From Lycocorax pyrrhopterus obiensis (Eukaryota; Chordata; Aves; Passeriformes; Paradisaeidae), in the NCBI GenBank assembly GCA_014706295.1, contig JACSVZ010000004.1, positions 16,375,264 through 16,439,263 on the forward strand: DNA of 64,000 bases. The letters run 5' to 3'. Each line of letters begins with the position of its first letter. Positions within the stretch are counted from its first letter, which is position 1. The notes below the pieces were generated by a model. That model saw only the letters and a list, made by a program, of their open reading frames with translations, ran no database searches and was not told the DNA's origin. Shown here one piece after another: positions 54,101 through 63,926 of the stretch. The position numbers and the translations under genes were made by a program.

Positions 54101-57037
54101 GCTGACTGAAATTGCTTTGTTATTCATTCCATTCCAACTGATGTTAATACTTTGGCAGCTGATGGGGATAATAACTGATGGAGCATATTGGAAATTTTGA
54201 AAGGGGATATAAAATTTATATAATTTAAAGACATTGAGAAAGCTGCTATGCTTTACAGTCTTAAAACACGAAAATGTCTCAGTTGTAAGAAGTACTCAGA
54301 GCAGGAGAACTAGTATATATTTGAGAATCTCTGAATGAAAAGGAGGCATTTAAAAAGATTGTGATATACAAACAGGTTTGAAAAAACATTTTAAAGGGCA
54401 ATTATAAGATGAAAATGAGACTTTTTCACCTCTACCTCTAGCATCACACTGAGTAACAATGCTTGAACATCTGGAAACATTTACTTTTGATGTTTTAATT
54501 AAAATATAACTCTTTTCTGCAACATAAGCACATGGTAACCAAAAAATGTAATTTCATTTACCCTAATCCCTAAAACTATTTGTTTTATTCTCTTTATATA
54601 CCTAAAGAGCAATTCCAGTATGTTAAAAAAAAAAAAGTAGCAAAAGGCTATTAAATTATTTTTTTACCTACACTAATAAGTTGGGGTTTTCCTACAAAAA
54701 TAAAATGTTTCTTATACAACATAGGGACATCTTTCAAAGTTGTTTGGGTCATATATTTCATAGTGGTGGTATAAATTATTTCACTGCAGTGTTGCAATCC
54801 TGGGCCTGCAGTTTTTATTTGGTGAAAACTCCTGTGGAGTTCAACAGGCATCTTCCCTGAGCAAGGGCTGTCTGGCCAGGCTGCTGTTGGGTAGCCCAGT
54901 AACAGTGAGCTGGTGGCTCTGCTGCAGAAGTCTTTCCAAATGGACATCATGTGGGTGAATCCAGTGCACGTGAGCTCTGCCAACAATGGTGAAGCAGAGC
55001 CTGGAAGAAGCTGGCCTAGCTCAGGAGTGGGAGATCAATATGCATGTCCCTGCTGCCACATCATGCTCTAGATGGAAAACATGGGAGGAGTGGATGTGCT
55101 GTGGTAACACACCATCCTCAGCTGTCAGCTCCAAAACATGCCAACTTTTATTCCTCAGAACTCTCATTTTCCACAAACCCTTCTTCCTGCTCAGGAACTT
55201 TGCTGCTAAAGCTCAACCTCTTCCTCTACAAAGGTCCCTAGCACCAACCCAAACCACCACTTCCTTAAGATCTGCTCCCAGAATCCCATTCTCTCTCCTT
55301 CAGGCTGACTCTAAACCGCTGCCCCACATGTTAGTCCTAAGCCTCATCAAGTCAAATCTCTTCTGGCACTGAGTTAACTCAGGCCTTTAAGTGCACAAGC
55401 CCTACTACACACAGAACTCAGCTCTTTCTGTTCTACCCATGAGCATGTGGGTTCTACTCCCTCCCCATTTTTGCCTTATCTTTCCAAGCACATGCACATA
55501 CCAACACTCAGATTTCATTATTCACCTCCTATGGCTCCTATTCCCACAAATTTAGAAAAAAAGCAGAATCAGTTTGTATTTAGCCTCAGCAAGATCTTGA
55601 GAGCACAGAAAGAAGAGACAATCAGAAGTGGACACACTGTACTTGTCATCTGGTAACTGAATTGTAGGGAATTGTGAGGCCTTAAAAGAGTAGACAGTAA
55701 AGAAGTGTCTGCAGGAAGGCAGAAGTGAATGTGGATGATGACAGCCATCCATATGGCTACACTTTTAACATATTCAACATGCAATTTTCCCTTCACATGT
55801 GATCCATCATGTCCCTGGATTCTTAAAGAAACAGCCTGCTTCATTGAAAGTTACTGAGGAAGTTGCAATCTCTTTTCTTTCCTTTTTTATGGGTTTTGCC
55901 ATGGATCATCCCTGCTTTTGTAATCTAGAGTATGAACTATTCTATCTATTCAAAAAAACCCCAAAAAACAGACTTCATGGTAAATACAGCTGTAACAAAA
56001 GCAATAGCCACCTTCTTAAATGGATCGAGTAAGTATGGGCATAAATCATCAAATAAACCACATGCTACAAGAGACCACTGGTGAGAGCTGAGCAGTGTTT
56101 GATTCATATTTGTGAACATTAGTCTCTCTCTCACTTCTCTGTACTTCTCTTTACCTTGCTGATGTCACGATCCACAGAATTATTTTCTTATTCCTTCCTG
56201 TGGTTAAACTTTCAAATCTTTCACCAGTCTTTCACCTGAGTTTAATGAGAGCCAGAGAGCAAAATTGAAAAAGCATTTGATCAAGCTCGAAAGATGTTTA
56301 ATTTTGACTTTTAGTGTATTAAAAGACTGTGTGTTGAACTAGTTTTTGTCTAATATGGTGAGCTAATTGCTCGACTGGAATTCTGTTTATGTCTCCGTGA
56401 GGCACAATACTGTCCAGTAAAACCACATGAGATCATACTACTAAGCAAAGTCCCAGCAAAATTACCTGATGAGAATGTCAGCAGCAAGATTGTGGTTCAG
56501 TTTTTTTAAAAGAAATGGAAGAAATCCAACCATGCTGGGCTTTTGGCTTTGCTTATACTACTAGCTAAAATTGGGTTGGCTCAAGGAAAACCAAAAGCTT
56601 AAAAAAATTAAACCCAAGAGGATGGGGGTGTCAGGGCTAGCCTGTGCCAGGGGAAAAGGGGAAGGGTGTGGATGTCTGAGGACTGTGGTGATGTTTATTG
56701 AGTGCCTGAACAAAGTGATCATTTCTCCTTCCTTTCACACTTCTAATTCTCAATATTAGAAAGCAATGCTTCCATTTGGGATCGACTAATTGACCTGCCC
56801 TAAAAGCTCTTTTCCACTTTTAGCAGGTATGATGCTACAAGAAGCTGACAAAGTAACAAAAAAAGCTGCTATGAGGTCACCATAAAACTGCAGTTTTTTA
56901 TGTACAACCGTATCAGACTAGAACAAAATAACTGCAAAACTGAATGGAGCTGAAGGATACAAGCCTGAGAAGCAAATTCTCACCTGGCTAAGTCAGCAGA
57001 GGCTAGGGACACTGGAGAACAGCAGGTAAGGAACAAG

Positions 57038-57056
57038 CACACACACACACACACAC
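57038..57056. repeat. (CA)n microsatellite
   Basis: Nine and a half uninterrupted CA units. Confidence 0.92.
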
Positions 57057-58762
57057 CCTTCTCCCTCGCCCAGTTCCCTCTGACTGATGCTTAGAGGTGC
57101 AGTGTTGGGCTCCACAGGAACTGTGTCCAGCACTGCTCAGCCTGAGACAGAAATGCTTCTGTCAGACTTACAGAAGCAAATGGGAACACCTCTCTGAAGG
57201 ATTAATGATGAAAGGAATTAAATGTTTTAAATTGCTGGCAGATAGCAGAATTTCGCACAAACACAGGAAAGCAAAGACACCTAGAGTTATCCAGTAAACA
57301 TTCTGAAATGCCGCCTTATGACAGAGAACATTCCTCTTTTCATAAAATCAGCTACTTAACCTCTGGAGAAGCTCCTGGGCTTCCCCATGAAGTCCTTAAG
57401 TGGCAGCTCCACCTCTTCATATTTCATTTTCTTTAAAAAGACCTATTTCTTCTGAGAAAGCTGCCTTTTTACACATCACCCTTTGACTGGGTCCAAGGTA
57501 ATGCTTTCAAAAATTAGCAAAAGGTGTGATTTTAAAATGCTTTCTAAGGAATCGTAGCTGGTACCTCTACAGTGATGTCTGTTTTCCCCTCATCTTTTTA
57601 GCCTTCCCTCAAATGGATAGCAAGTCCCTACATGATATCCTCATATGGACAGAAATTGAGACAATAATAAGCATATACATATATGTGCACACACATACAT
57701 CTTTAATTCTCCCCTTTAGCACAAACATTACAGAACATGCAGCATTCTCAATCTTGCACTGCCTCAAGTGCACTACAGAGAAGAGTGGTGGCCTGAATTT
57801 CTCAGCTGTTTTGTTTTTAATTAGACCAGTCATACAACTTTTTAAAAAATAACAAAATGCTTAAGAAGAGGCATTTCTGTGAGCTTCATCTTTTCTAGCA
57901 GTTATGTATCAAAGGATATTTAGCACACAGTGGGAATTTTCAGGTAAACAATGCTACCGTTTCCACCAATACCAGCATTGTTAATCACTGGAAAAAACCC
58001 AATAATTCCTAACTACCTCGTGCCTGCAACTAGGTCATCTTGAACAGAGAAGCAAAGGTTAAGTAGAAGATCTGGTTTTCACTTTGCAAAGCCTGTAAAT
58101 GACATCGCATGGTCGTGCAAATGAAGCAAGGCAAGATGAGAAAATGAAGAAGAATGAAGCTGTATAATCTAATCAGAAACCAACAAGGGGATTTCTTTAT
58201 CTTCTCTTCCTCCCTCGGAGACAAAGGGAGGCTTTAAATCCTTAAAACACAGTCTGGTGTTTCGCTTTCTTTGACAGCTTTTGGTACTACCGAACATATG
58301 TATGCACACCTATTCTGCATGTATTGATGTGCAGGTTCTCGCAAGTCTGCGTGCAAAAAGAAAGAGAACTGCACGGGTCTTTCCAAAGGGCACTGAAGCA
58401 GCTTCCTGTCACTTCAGAAACTAACTACCGGAGCACTGTCGTTCTTAAGCAAAATGTATTTCCTCCTGGAAAGAATTTCATCTCCGTCCCTTTGCTGCCC
58501 GCTACAGTGGGCATCGCTTCCCTGCCTCAGTGTCTCAGCGCTTACCGCTCCCCCGATCCCCAGCATAATGAGCTGACCTTTGCTTTAGTTCATCGACTTT
58601 CGACCAAGGTAATGAACTAGAAGCAGCACGATCATCACCAGCGGTTTAAGCAGCGCACCGGCTCCCTCCCCGCCCCTCGCTCCGCGCCGGGGGCCCCGGG
58701 CGCCCTGCCCTGCCCTGCCTCCGCCGCGGGGGCGGCTTGCCTGGAGCTTGTGTCCCCGCACT

Positions 58763-58790
58763 GGGGCAGGGAGGGGACCGGAGGGGGGGG
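58763..58790 (+). repeat. G-run cluster (G-quadruplex motif) at the intron 5' end
   Basis: G-runs at 58763-58766, 58769-58771, 58773-58776 and 58783-58790 form a canonical four-run quadruplex motif on the plus strand, which is the template strand for NRXN1. It lies about 0.47 kb inside the intron after the beta donor. Confidence 0.7.
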
Positions 58791-59250
58791 AAACGAGGCC
58801 GGGCGCTCCCAGCCGGGGGCCGCAGCTCCGGGCGCCTCTGGGCTGGGCTTTCCAGGCGGCTCCCTCTGCGGCGGGGCAGGGAGCGGCGGGGTGCGGGAGA
58901 GCCTCCGCTCCAGAGCCTGCCCCGCGACTGCGGACCCCGCAGCGACCCCGCGGGGCGCACGGCACGGGCACGCCGCCAGCCCCAGGGGATGCCCGGCGGC
59001 CCCGGCAGCATCCCCCGCCCAGCCGGGGGCCGGCCGAGCCCCCCGCCCTGCCGGGAGCGGCGGGACGGGCCCGCACCCCGCCCGGCGGGGCTCCCGGCGG
59101 GCCCGGCCCCGCAGCCCAGCCCTTCTCCGCCGTGCTCCTCGTCCTCCCCCCGAGCGCCGCCGCAGCCCCGGCCCGCGGGGTCCCGCAGCCCGCGGCTGAC
59201 CTCTGCGGGGCGGCGCGCCCCCGACCGCGCAGGGACCGAGCGGCACCCGA

Positions 59251-59257
59251 ACCCACC
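59251..59257 (-). other. NRXN1: 5' splice donor of the NRXN1 beta exon
   Basis: On the minus strand the exon ends in ACG and the intron opens GTGGGT, a GT donor with a strong +5 G-type context. Cutting here leaves phase 1 and preserves the His-Ala junction known from mammalian beta-neurexin-1. Reading on past it gives a GC-rich frame unrelated to neurexin, which supports the boundary. The matching acceptor lies outside the window. Confidence 0.88.
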
Positions 59258-59497
59258 GTGTCCGCCTCGCAAGGAAGCCGGTGACCTGTAGATAGCGATA
59301 GGCACTGAATGATGTTTGCTGCTGCCGTGGAAATGGTGAATGTGGTGAGCGCCCAAACTGGAGGCGCCCCACGCCACCCCAAGGAGGCCGCTGAGAGTGA
59401 GCGGGACTATCCAGAGCAGGGCCAAGCGGCCGCCGGCGCTGCTGCTGCCGCTGCTGGCGGGTCCCGGCTCCGGGCTGCCCCTAAGGAGCCCCCCCAT
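59257..59497 (-). CDS. NRXN1: Neurexin-1 beta-specific first coding exon (partial CDS, 80 codons plus 1 nt)
   Basis: Neurexins are presynaptic type I membrane adhesion proteins. Beta-neurexin binds neuroligins, LRRTMs and cerebellins through its single LNS domain. This exon supplies only the beta-specific N-terminus. From ATG at 59497 the translation starts [11 protein letters not shown], followed by a Ser/Gly/Ala-rich run. Residues about 25-44 form a hydrophobic signal core ([20 protein letters not shown]). Then comes the histidine-rich segment ([19 protein letters not shown]), then [17 protein letters not shown]. From the signal core onward this matches my recollection of mammalian NRXN1-beta essentially residue for residue. 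Reading stops at CACG|GTGGGT, a phase-1 donor; the leftover G would begin the Ala codon that opens the next exon in mammals. The start is the first in-frame ATG after a TAG at 59654-59656, with A at -3 and G at +4. The leader before the signal core differs from the poly-glycine leader of mammals. The next exon (LNS6) is not in the window. Identity is very secure; the exact start is likely. Confidence 0.95.
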
Positions 59498-59613
59498 CCT
59501 CCGGTGCGCGACGAGCCGGCCCGCGGCGTCCTCGGGAGGAGCAGCAGCCACAGCAACGGAGGCAAACTTTGGGCAGAGGCGCTCGCACACTCGCACACGG
59601 CGCTGGCTGCAGC

Positions 59614-59634
59614 TCACGGCACCAGGCGAGCCAT
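59614..59634 (-). other. Six-codon upstream ORF in the presumed NRXN1-beta 5' UTR
   Basis: An ATG at 59634 with G at -3 and G at +4 opens a frame of six codons (MARLVP) ending at TGA, 116 nt before the beta start codon and out of frame with it. If the beta transcript begins upstream of 59634, this uORF in good context could lower translation of beta-neurexin. The transcription start cannot be read from the sequence, so inclusion in the mRNA is inferred. Several further ATGs lie upstream (for example near 59810 and 59850-59900). Confidence 0.55.
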
Positions 59635-60038
59635 CTCTTCCCTTTGGGAAAGCCTATGAGGATCCTTTTTTCCAGGTCTTCTTCTACCCAAAACAATCCG
59701 AGACATAGTCAGAGAATCCAGGCAGTTCAGAGCCTTCGCAAAGAGGTGGAAGTGGGGAAAAGCCCCGCGCCCAAACAATCGTTAGTTTCAGCTTTCCCGG
59801 GGCTGGTGCTCATTAACAATACTCCACAGTTGCAAGGGCTACGAGGATGCCAAGCATTCTCCCATCCTCAGTAATCCACAGTGTAGCCAATCATGCCACA
59901 TTTCTGCTAAGGAAGAAAAAAGGGGATGCCACTCCATCAGCCAGCGCTGGGAAAGCAGAGAAAAATCAAACTGCTGCTCTTCCCTCCATTCATCTCCAAA
60001 CTGGTGAGCCCTCACCGAGCGAGCTCTCTCCCGGCGCG

Positions 60039-60083
60039 CACACACACTCACACTCGCGAACACACACTCACACACTCTCACAC
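60039..60083. repeat. Interrupted CA/CT microsatellite in the CpG island
   Basis: Two blocks of CACACACTCACAC-type repeat are separated by a short TCGCGAA. On the NRXN1 sense strand it reads as TG/AG repeat. It is about 0.55 kb upstream of the beta start codon and is probably length-polymorphic. Confidence 0.85.
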
Positions 60084-60415
60084 GCCGCCAGACAATAATC
60101 AGGCTGCTCCGGCAATCTCAATGATCTGGCTATTGACAGTAATACCCGAGGATGTTTTCAGGGAGAATAGTGCACCCTTATGAAAGAAGCTGGGAAAAAA
60201 AATAAAAATAAAAATAAGCATGCTTGCGAGGAGCAGGGCTATGCAAATCTGCAGTCTCCGAACAGCAAATCGCTGAGGCTTGGATGCAATGCAGAGGACG
60301 AGCCTATGTTAAAGAGGGAGGCTGAGTTCAGCTCCCACACAGTCGCGCTGCCTCTCCTCAGCCTTTCGGGAGCCGCGCACTGCCAGAACGCGGCTCGGGC
60401 GGTGTGGAGGGGACG

Positions 60416-60446
60416 CACACACACACACTCACACACACACTCACAC
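60416..60446. repeat. Second interrupted CA/CT microsatellite
   Basis: This repeats the same CACACTCACAC pattern as the tract at 60039-60083, about 0.37 kb further upstream. A shorter CA run also occurs near 60909-60919. Confidence 0.85.
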
Positions 60447-61096
60447 GCCTCTCCTCCCCACCCGCGCCGCGGAGTCAGCAGCACGGCGGGAGCACTTCCC
60501 CTCCTCCGATACTTCTGAGGTACCAGTGTCTTGAAAACCCACTTTCATCTTAAAAGGAACGATTTCGGGGTCTTTTAATTGGCCTAAACTTCTCCCATCA
60601 GATGTTTCCCTCCGTCTATTCGGGCACCGGCTGTGATTATCCGGTAATTACACACACGGCGCCGAACAAAGAGTTACCGGGATTTTCTCCGGCACTACTC
60701 AACTACCGCACCTCAGCCGCCCACCGCAGCCGCGGCCGCACACTGGGCTGAAAAAAAGCCTTTCTGGGCTGAGACCCCCGTTCCCCCGCAGCTGCAGGGC
60801 GGGGCCGGCAGCTCCCGCATCGCCACCCGGGTGCGGGGCCCCGCCGCGGCGCTCGCCCCACGCCTACCCCCAAAACAAGGGGGGAGGGCTACCCTACACC
60901 ACCACGCCCGCACACACACAGAGTCGAGGGTGCCGTGGGAGACGATGTCACGTTTAAAAGCCGAGGGTCGCTATTCTAAGGGCCAACCTATCACCCCCGC
61001 GGCGGGTCCTGCGCCCCCCGGAGCCGGGCGCGGAGGCGCAGCCCCTGCAGTACCGCACCTGGGCACAGCAGGGTGTGCGAGCCGCACACTCCCGGC

Positions 61097-61140
61097 CCTC
61101 CTCTCTCTGCCTCCTTCCCTCCCTCCCTCCCTCCCCCGCT
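61097..61140 (-). repeat. C-rich (CCCT)n tract; G-quadruplex motif on the NRXN1 sense strand
   Basis: The plus strand carries runs of C at 61117-61119, 61121-61123, 61125-61127, 61129-61131 and 61133-61137, each separated by one T. On the minus strand this is five G-runs with single-base loops, the most stable class of predicted G-quadruplex. It lies about 1.6 kb upstream of the beta start codon in the CpG island. Confidence 0.85.
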
Positions 61141-61800
61141 CCCAGCCTGCCGTAGATCTAGTGCCATGCCTTCAGCAGCATGAGATCATGGGTGCGGGGT
61201 GCGGATGCGTGAAAGCGAGAGGGCGAGCGGTGGGCGTGAGAATGGGGTTTTTTTTAATGCATTTCGCGTTAATTTAAACGAAAACCGCTGCAATTTGCCG
61301 AGGCGCTAATTCCCGCGGGTGCGAAGGGAAGTCGCAACCTTTGCTCAGCTGCGTAGGCTGAGCAACGAGAAAGGCGTTTCGCGCCGGCTCCGCTCTGCCC
61401 AGGGCGGATCGCTCCCCCCGGCGAGAGAAACGCCCTTCACCGTGGGGTCGTGCCGGGGGCCGCACACAGCCACGAAAGGGCCCCGAACTCCCGGAGCAGC
61501 GGCGAGCAAGCGGCAACTCCTGCCCTGCCCCGGGGGCGGTGCTGGTCACACCCCTGCCCACCTGGACGCGTCGCATCGCAGCCTCGCCACGCACCCGAAG
61601 TTTTGCCAAGACGCCGAGGTAAATTATAACAAAACCTTAACGCAGTGAGGAAAGCAGCAGTCCCAGAGCCCGAGACCTTTCTGCGCTCCCTGGAAGGGCA
61701 GACACGCATCCCGAAGGAAGCCCGCATCCGCCCTGGCCCGGAGCGCCCGTGCGGGGGCCACCCTGTAACACCCCCGGCTCGCCAGAGAGAAAGGCAGCTT

Positions 61801-63499
61801 AGGTGGAAGTCAGTGACTTTTCCAACCTGTCTCCAAAAGCCTCCGTGTGAAAGAAGGAACACCAATTTTCCAAACTATCAGCTTTCAACTGTCATGCACT
61901 GTCACCTCTTAAAAAAAATGAAAGACAATAAATTCTCTAAGTTTCAGAGTTAGGGAAAGAAGGAAAAAAAGGAATGAAGCCTTAAAGAAACATCAGCCTG
62001 GATTCGACAGCTCTCATAAAATTAAACCTCCTGATATATATTTCCTGTTCATGCAAGTAATGTGTGTTAGAAATTTCATCCATAAATACCACTAGGTTTT
62101 CTATCAATCTGACTCAGGAAACAAAATATTTCAGTCACTGGAACCAGTTTTTCATTAAACTGTTCACATGTTGCTGCCGTTTTAGAAACAGGCAGTAGTT
62201 AACTTGACTGTTCTTAATGATTCTAGACATCCTACAGACGAGGAACTTAAAATTGTTATCACTCCTCTGAAATAGGAAGCCGGTATTGCCAACCGTGTAA
62301 CGATACAGTTGGCAACGCAGTTGTTCAGATAAAATTTCAGTTGGCAAGTCCTGTCTAGACTGACTTTGCTCGGCTGTGCTGTTTTAAGGCCGCCATTGGG
62401 AGCTGTACTGCGCTACCTTACAGTGGGAGTTTCCCTGCTGGCATCCAGGAAAGCACAGCTCCATCCCCATTGAGGGATTCCCCGTTAGGTGTAACCTTCC
62501 CTTCCAGCCCGAGCACAGTTTGTTCCACTTTGGTTGAAGATACACTTTGGTGTGGATTCAGAAGGACTTTGTGTGAGCACTCTGTGTTGTTGGATATCTT
62601 CGTAGTTTGAGTACCTTAATCTAAATTCTTGCTCCATCTGCCATCTACTGTGCTACGGAGGCCTAAAGTGCTTAAAAAACAAGGACGAATGAATAAAATG
62701 TTTAGGTACTTCCAAGGTACTTCATTTAATATTTTACTGAAGATAAAAAGGGTTTTTAAGCGTTCTACTTTATTAAATATGTACTATTTATGCAGAGCAC
62801 ATACACAACTGCCACTAAAGTTTCTAGTTTCAATCTGTGCCTGGAGACTACTTAGAGAAGTTGTTTTTTTCATCAGATAGACTATAATGGGTCATTTTTA
62901 GGTGCTACATTATGATAGTAAACGCTACGTAGGGACTGTTAAATTAATGGATTGTTTTGCTGCTGTGCATCCAAACCAAGAGTTGAGTACACAAAGGCCA
63001 AATCTTCACAAAACTATTTAGGCATCTAACTCTTACTTAAGTGCCCTATTAAAGTGTGAATGGGGTGACTGCCCTCTAAGTAGGCATCCCTTTCTGGATC
63101 CGGCAACGTGATCAGCACCTTGCGTGTAGCAGCTCTAATTTTAACAACATTTGACATTTTTCTGGCTCTGCACTCTGAACCACAAACAAGAGAGGACTAT
63201 CTAAGTTTCATGGGGGAGAAAGGTGATCTAACACAGTGCAAGGGTGAGAAATGGGAGAGAACTGATTTGCAGGAAATATTAAAAGATTGAAAATTAAAAG
63301 AATATCAGGAAGGTGAAGAAGGAGGTGTGTATGAAAGCAAGATGGAGAGAGACAGGAAGGCAAAAGAAGGACATTCCAGGAAGTAAAATCCTCTCTTGAT
63401 CAATTTTTTTTTGTGTTTTCAGAAAGCTAATAACACTTCTTTCCAATTTGAAGCAAATCCTGCAGGTCAGATACTTATAAGTTTTGCATGTTTTGCTTT
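61801..63499. other. Upstream flank of the CpG island
   Basis: Return to AT-rich sequence. It lies upstream of the beta promoter and is therefore alpha-NRXN1 intron by inference. No exon or repeat recognised; a purine-rich stretch occurs at about 63290-63380. Confidence 0.55.
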
Positions 63500-63700
63500 A
63501 AAGGAGGTTGTAGGTGAGTGTTGGTCTATTTTCTCAAGTAACAAGTGATAGAACAAGAAGAAATGGCCTCAAGTCACGCCAGGGAAAGTTTAGATTGGAT
63601 ATTTGGAAAAATTTCTGCAAGTGTTGTCAAGCATTTGAACAGGCTGCCCAGGGAAGTGGTGAATTAATCATTCCTGGAAGTATTTAAAAGACTTGTAGAG
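63500..63700 (+). mobile_element. Older CR1 LINE copy, left part (interrupted)
   Basis: AAGGAGGTTGTAGGTGAGTG, then CTCAAGTAACAAGTGATAGA, then CAGGCTGCCCAGGGAAGTGG and TATTTAAAAGACTTGTAGAG follow the 3' half of a CR1 subfamily. Homology stops at 63700, where a second CR1 begins, and resumes at about 63927. Confidence 0.9.
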
Positions 63701-63926
63701 ATTTGGATTAGATATTGGGAAGAAATTCTTTACTGTGAGGGTGCTGAGGCACTGGCACAGGTTGCCCAGAGAAGCTATGGATGCGTCATCCCCGGATGTG
63801 TTCAAGGCCAGGCTGGATGGAGCTCTGAGCAACCTGGTCTAGTGGGAGGTGCCCCTGCCTGTGGTAGGGGTTGGAATGAGATCATCTTTGAGGTCCCTTC
63901 CAGCCCAAACCATTCCAGGATTCTAT
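63701..63926 (+). mobile_element. CR1 LINE inserted into an older CR1
   Basis: The unit runs from ATTTGGATTAGATATTGGGA to the 3' end CCATTCCAGGATTCTATG. It is closer to the CR1 consensus as I know it than the copy it interrupts, and it is 5'-truncated. Only a few bases of microhomology are seen at the junctions. Confidence 0.92.

Larger units (their letters stand above)
44404..58619. other. Intronic DNA between the ERVL-like LTR and the CpG island
   Basis: AT-rich, noticeably free of CR1. GC-richer stretches at about 45530-45990, 49090-49480, 51560-51870 and 54840-55340 carry 90-130-codon frames on one or both strands, but none resembles a known protein. No NRXN1 exon is seen. Confidence 0.55.
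1..59256 (-). other. NRXN1: NRXN1 intron downstream of the beta exon (and alpha intron)
   Basis: By gene order this whole stretch is intronic on the minus strand. I looked for the expected next exon (an LNS6 start of the AGTTYIFSKGGG type, about 130 codons, then the 30-codon SS4 cassette) among minus-strand frames and found none. Very long introns flanking the beta promoter are usual for NRXN1. The contents are the mobile elements and repeats listed separately; the remaining DNA is AT-rich with no gene I can support. Confidence 0.85.
58620..61800 (-). promoter_or_regulatory. NRXN1: CpG island covering the NRXN1-beta exon and its presumed promoter
   Basis: Base composition shifts from AT-rich intron to dense CG dinucleotides at about 58.62 kb and back at about 61.80 kb. 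The richest blocks are about 58.63-59.28, 59.34-59.62, 60.64-60.93 and 60.99-61.78 kb. The island contains the beta exon; roughly 0.6 kb lies downstream in the intron and about 2.3 kb lies upstream. I see no TATA box in the kilobase before the start codon. A CCAAT box in sense orientation sits at 60578-60582, and an inverted one near 59893. This fits the known use of a separate internal CpG-island promoter for beta-neurexin. The start site is unknown. Long open frames in both strands here are by-products of high GC. Confidence 0.85.

Noticed and set aside
54986..55372. 128-codon plus-strand frame in a GC-richer stretch
   Set aside because: No recognisable protein or splice context; length is within chance for that composition.
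1..59256. Search for the next NRXN1 exon (LNS6) or the SS4 cassette
   Set aside because: No minus-strand frame contains the expected IFSKGGG or LAIARQRIPYRLGR-type motifs; the exons must lie left of the window.
58737..59291. Plus-strand frames of 149-184 codons opposite the beta exon
   Set aside because: All three plus frames are open because GC-rich sequence has few stops; composition is Pro/Arg/Gly/Ala only, with no domain.
58585..59382. Other minus-strand frames of 245-265 codons in the CpG island
   Set aside because: They are out-of-frame shadows of the neurexin exon and intron, with low-complexity Arg/Gly/Pro composition.
58646..59617. A 323-codon minus-strand frame containing the beta exon, as a single intact protein
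   Set aside because: It opens at GTG, not ATG, and everything after 59257 is intron read-through past a good splice donor. Only 59257-59497 is kept as coding.
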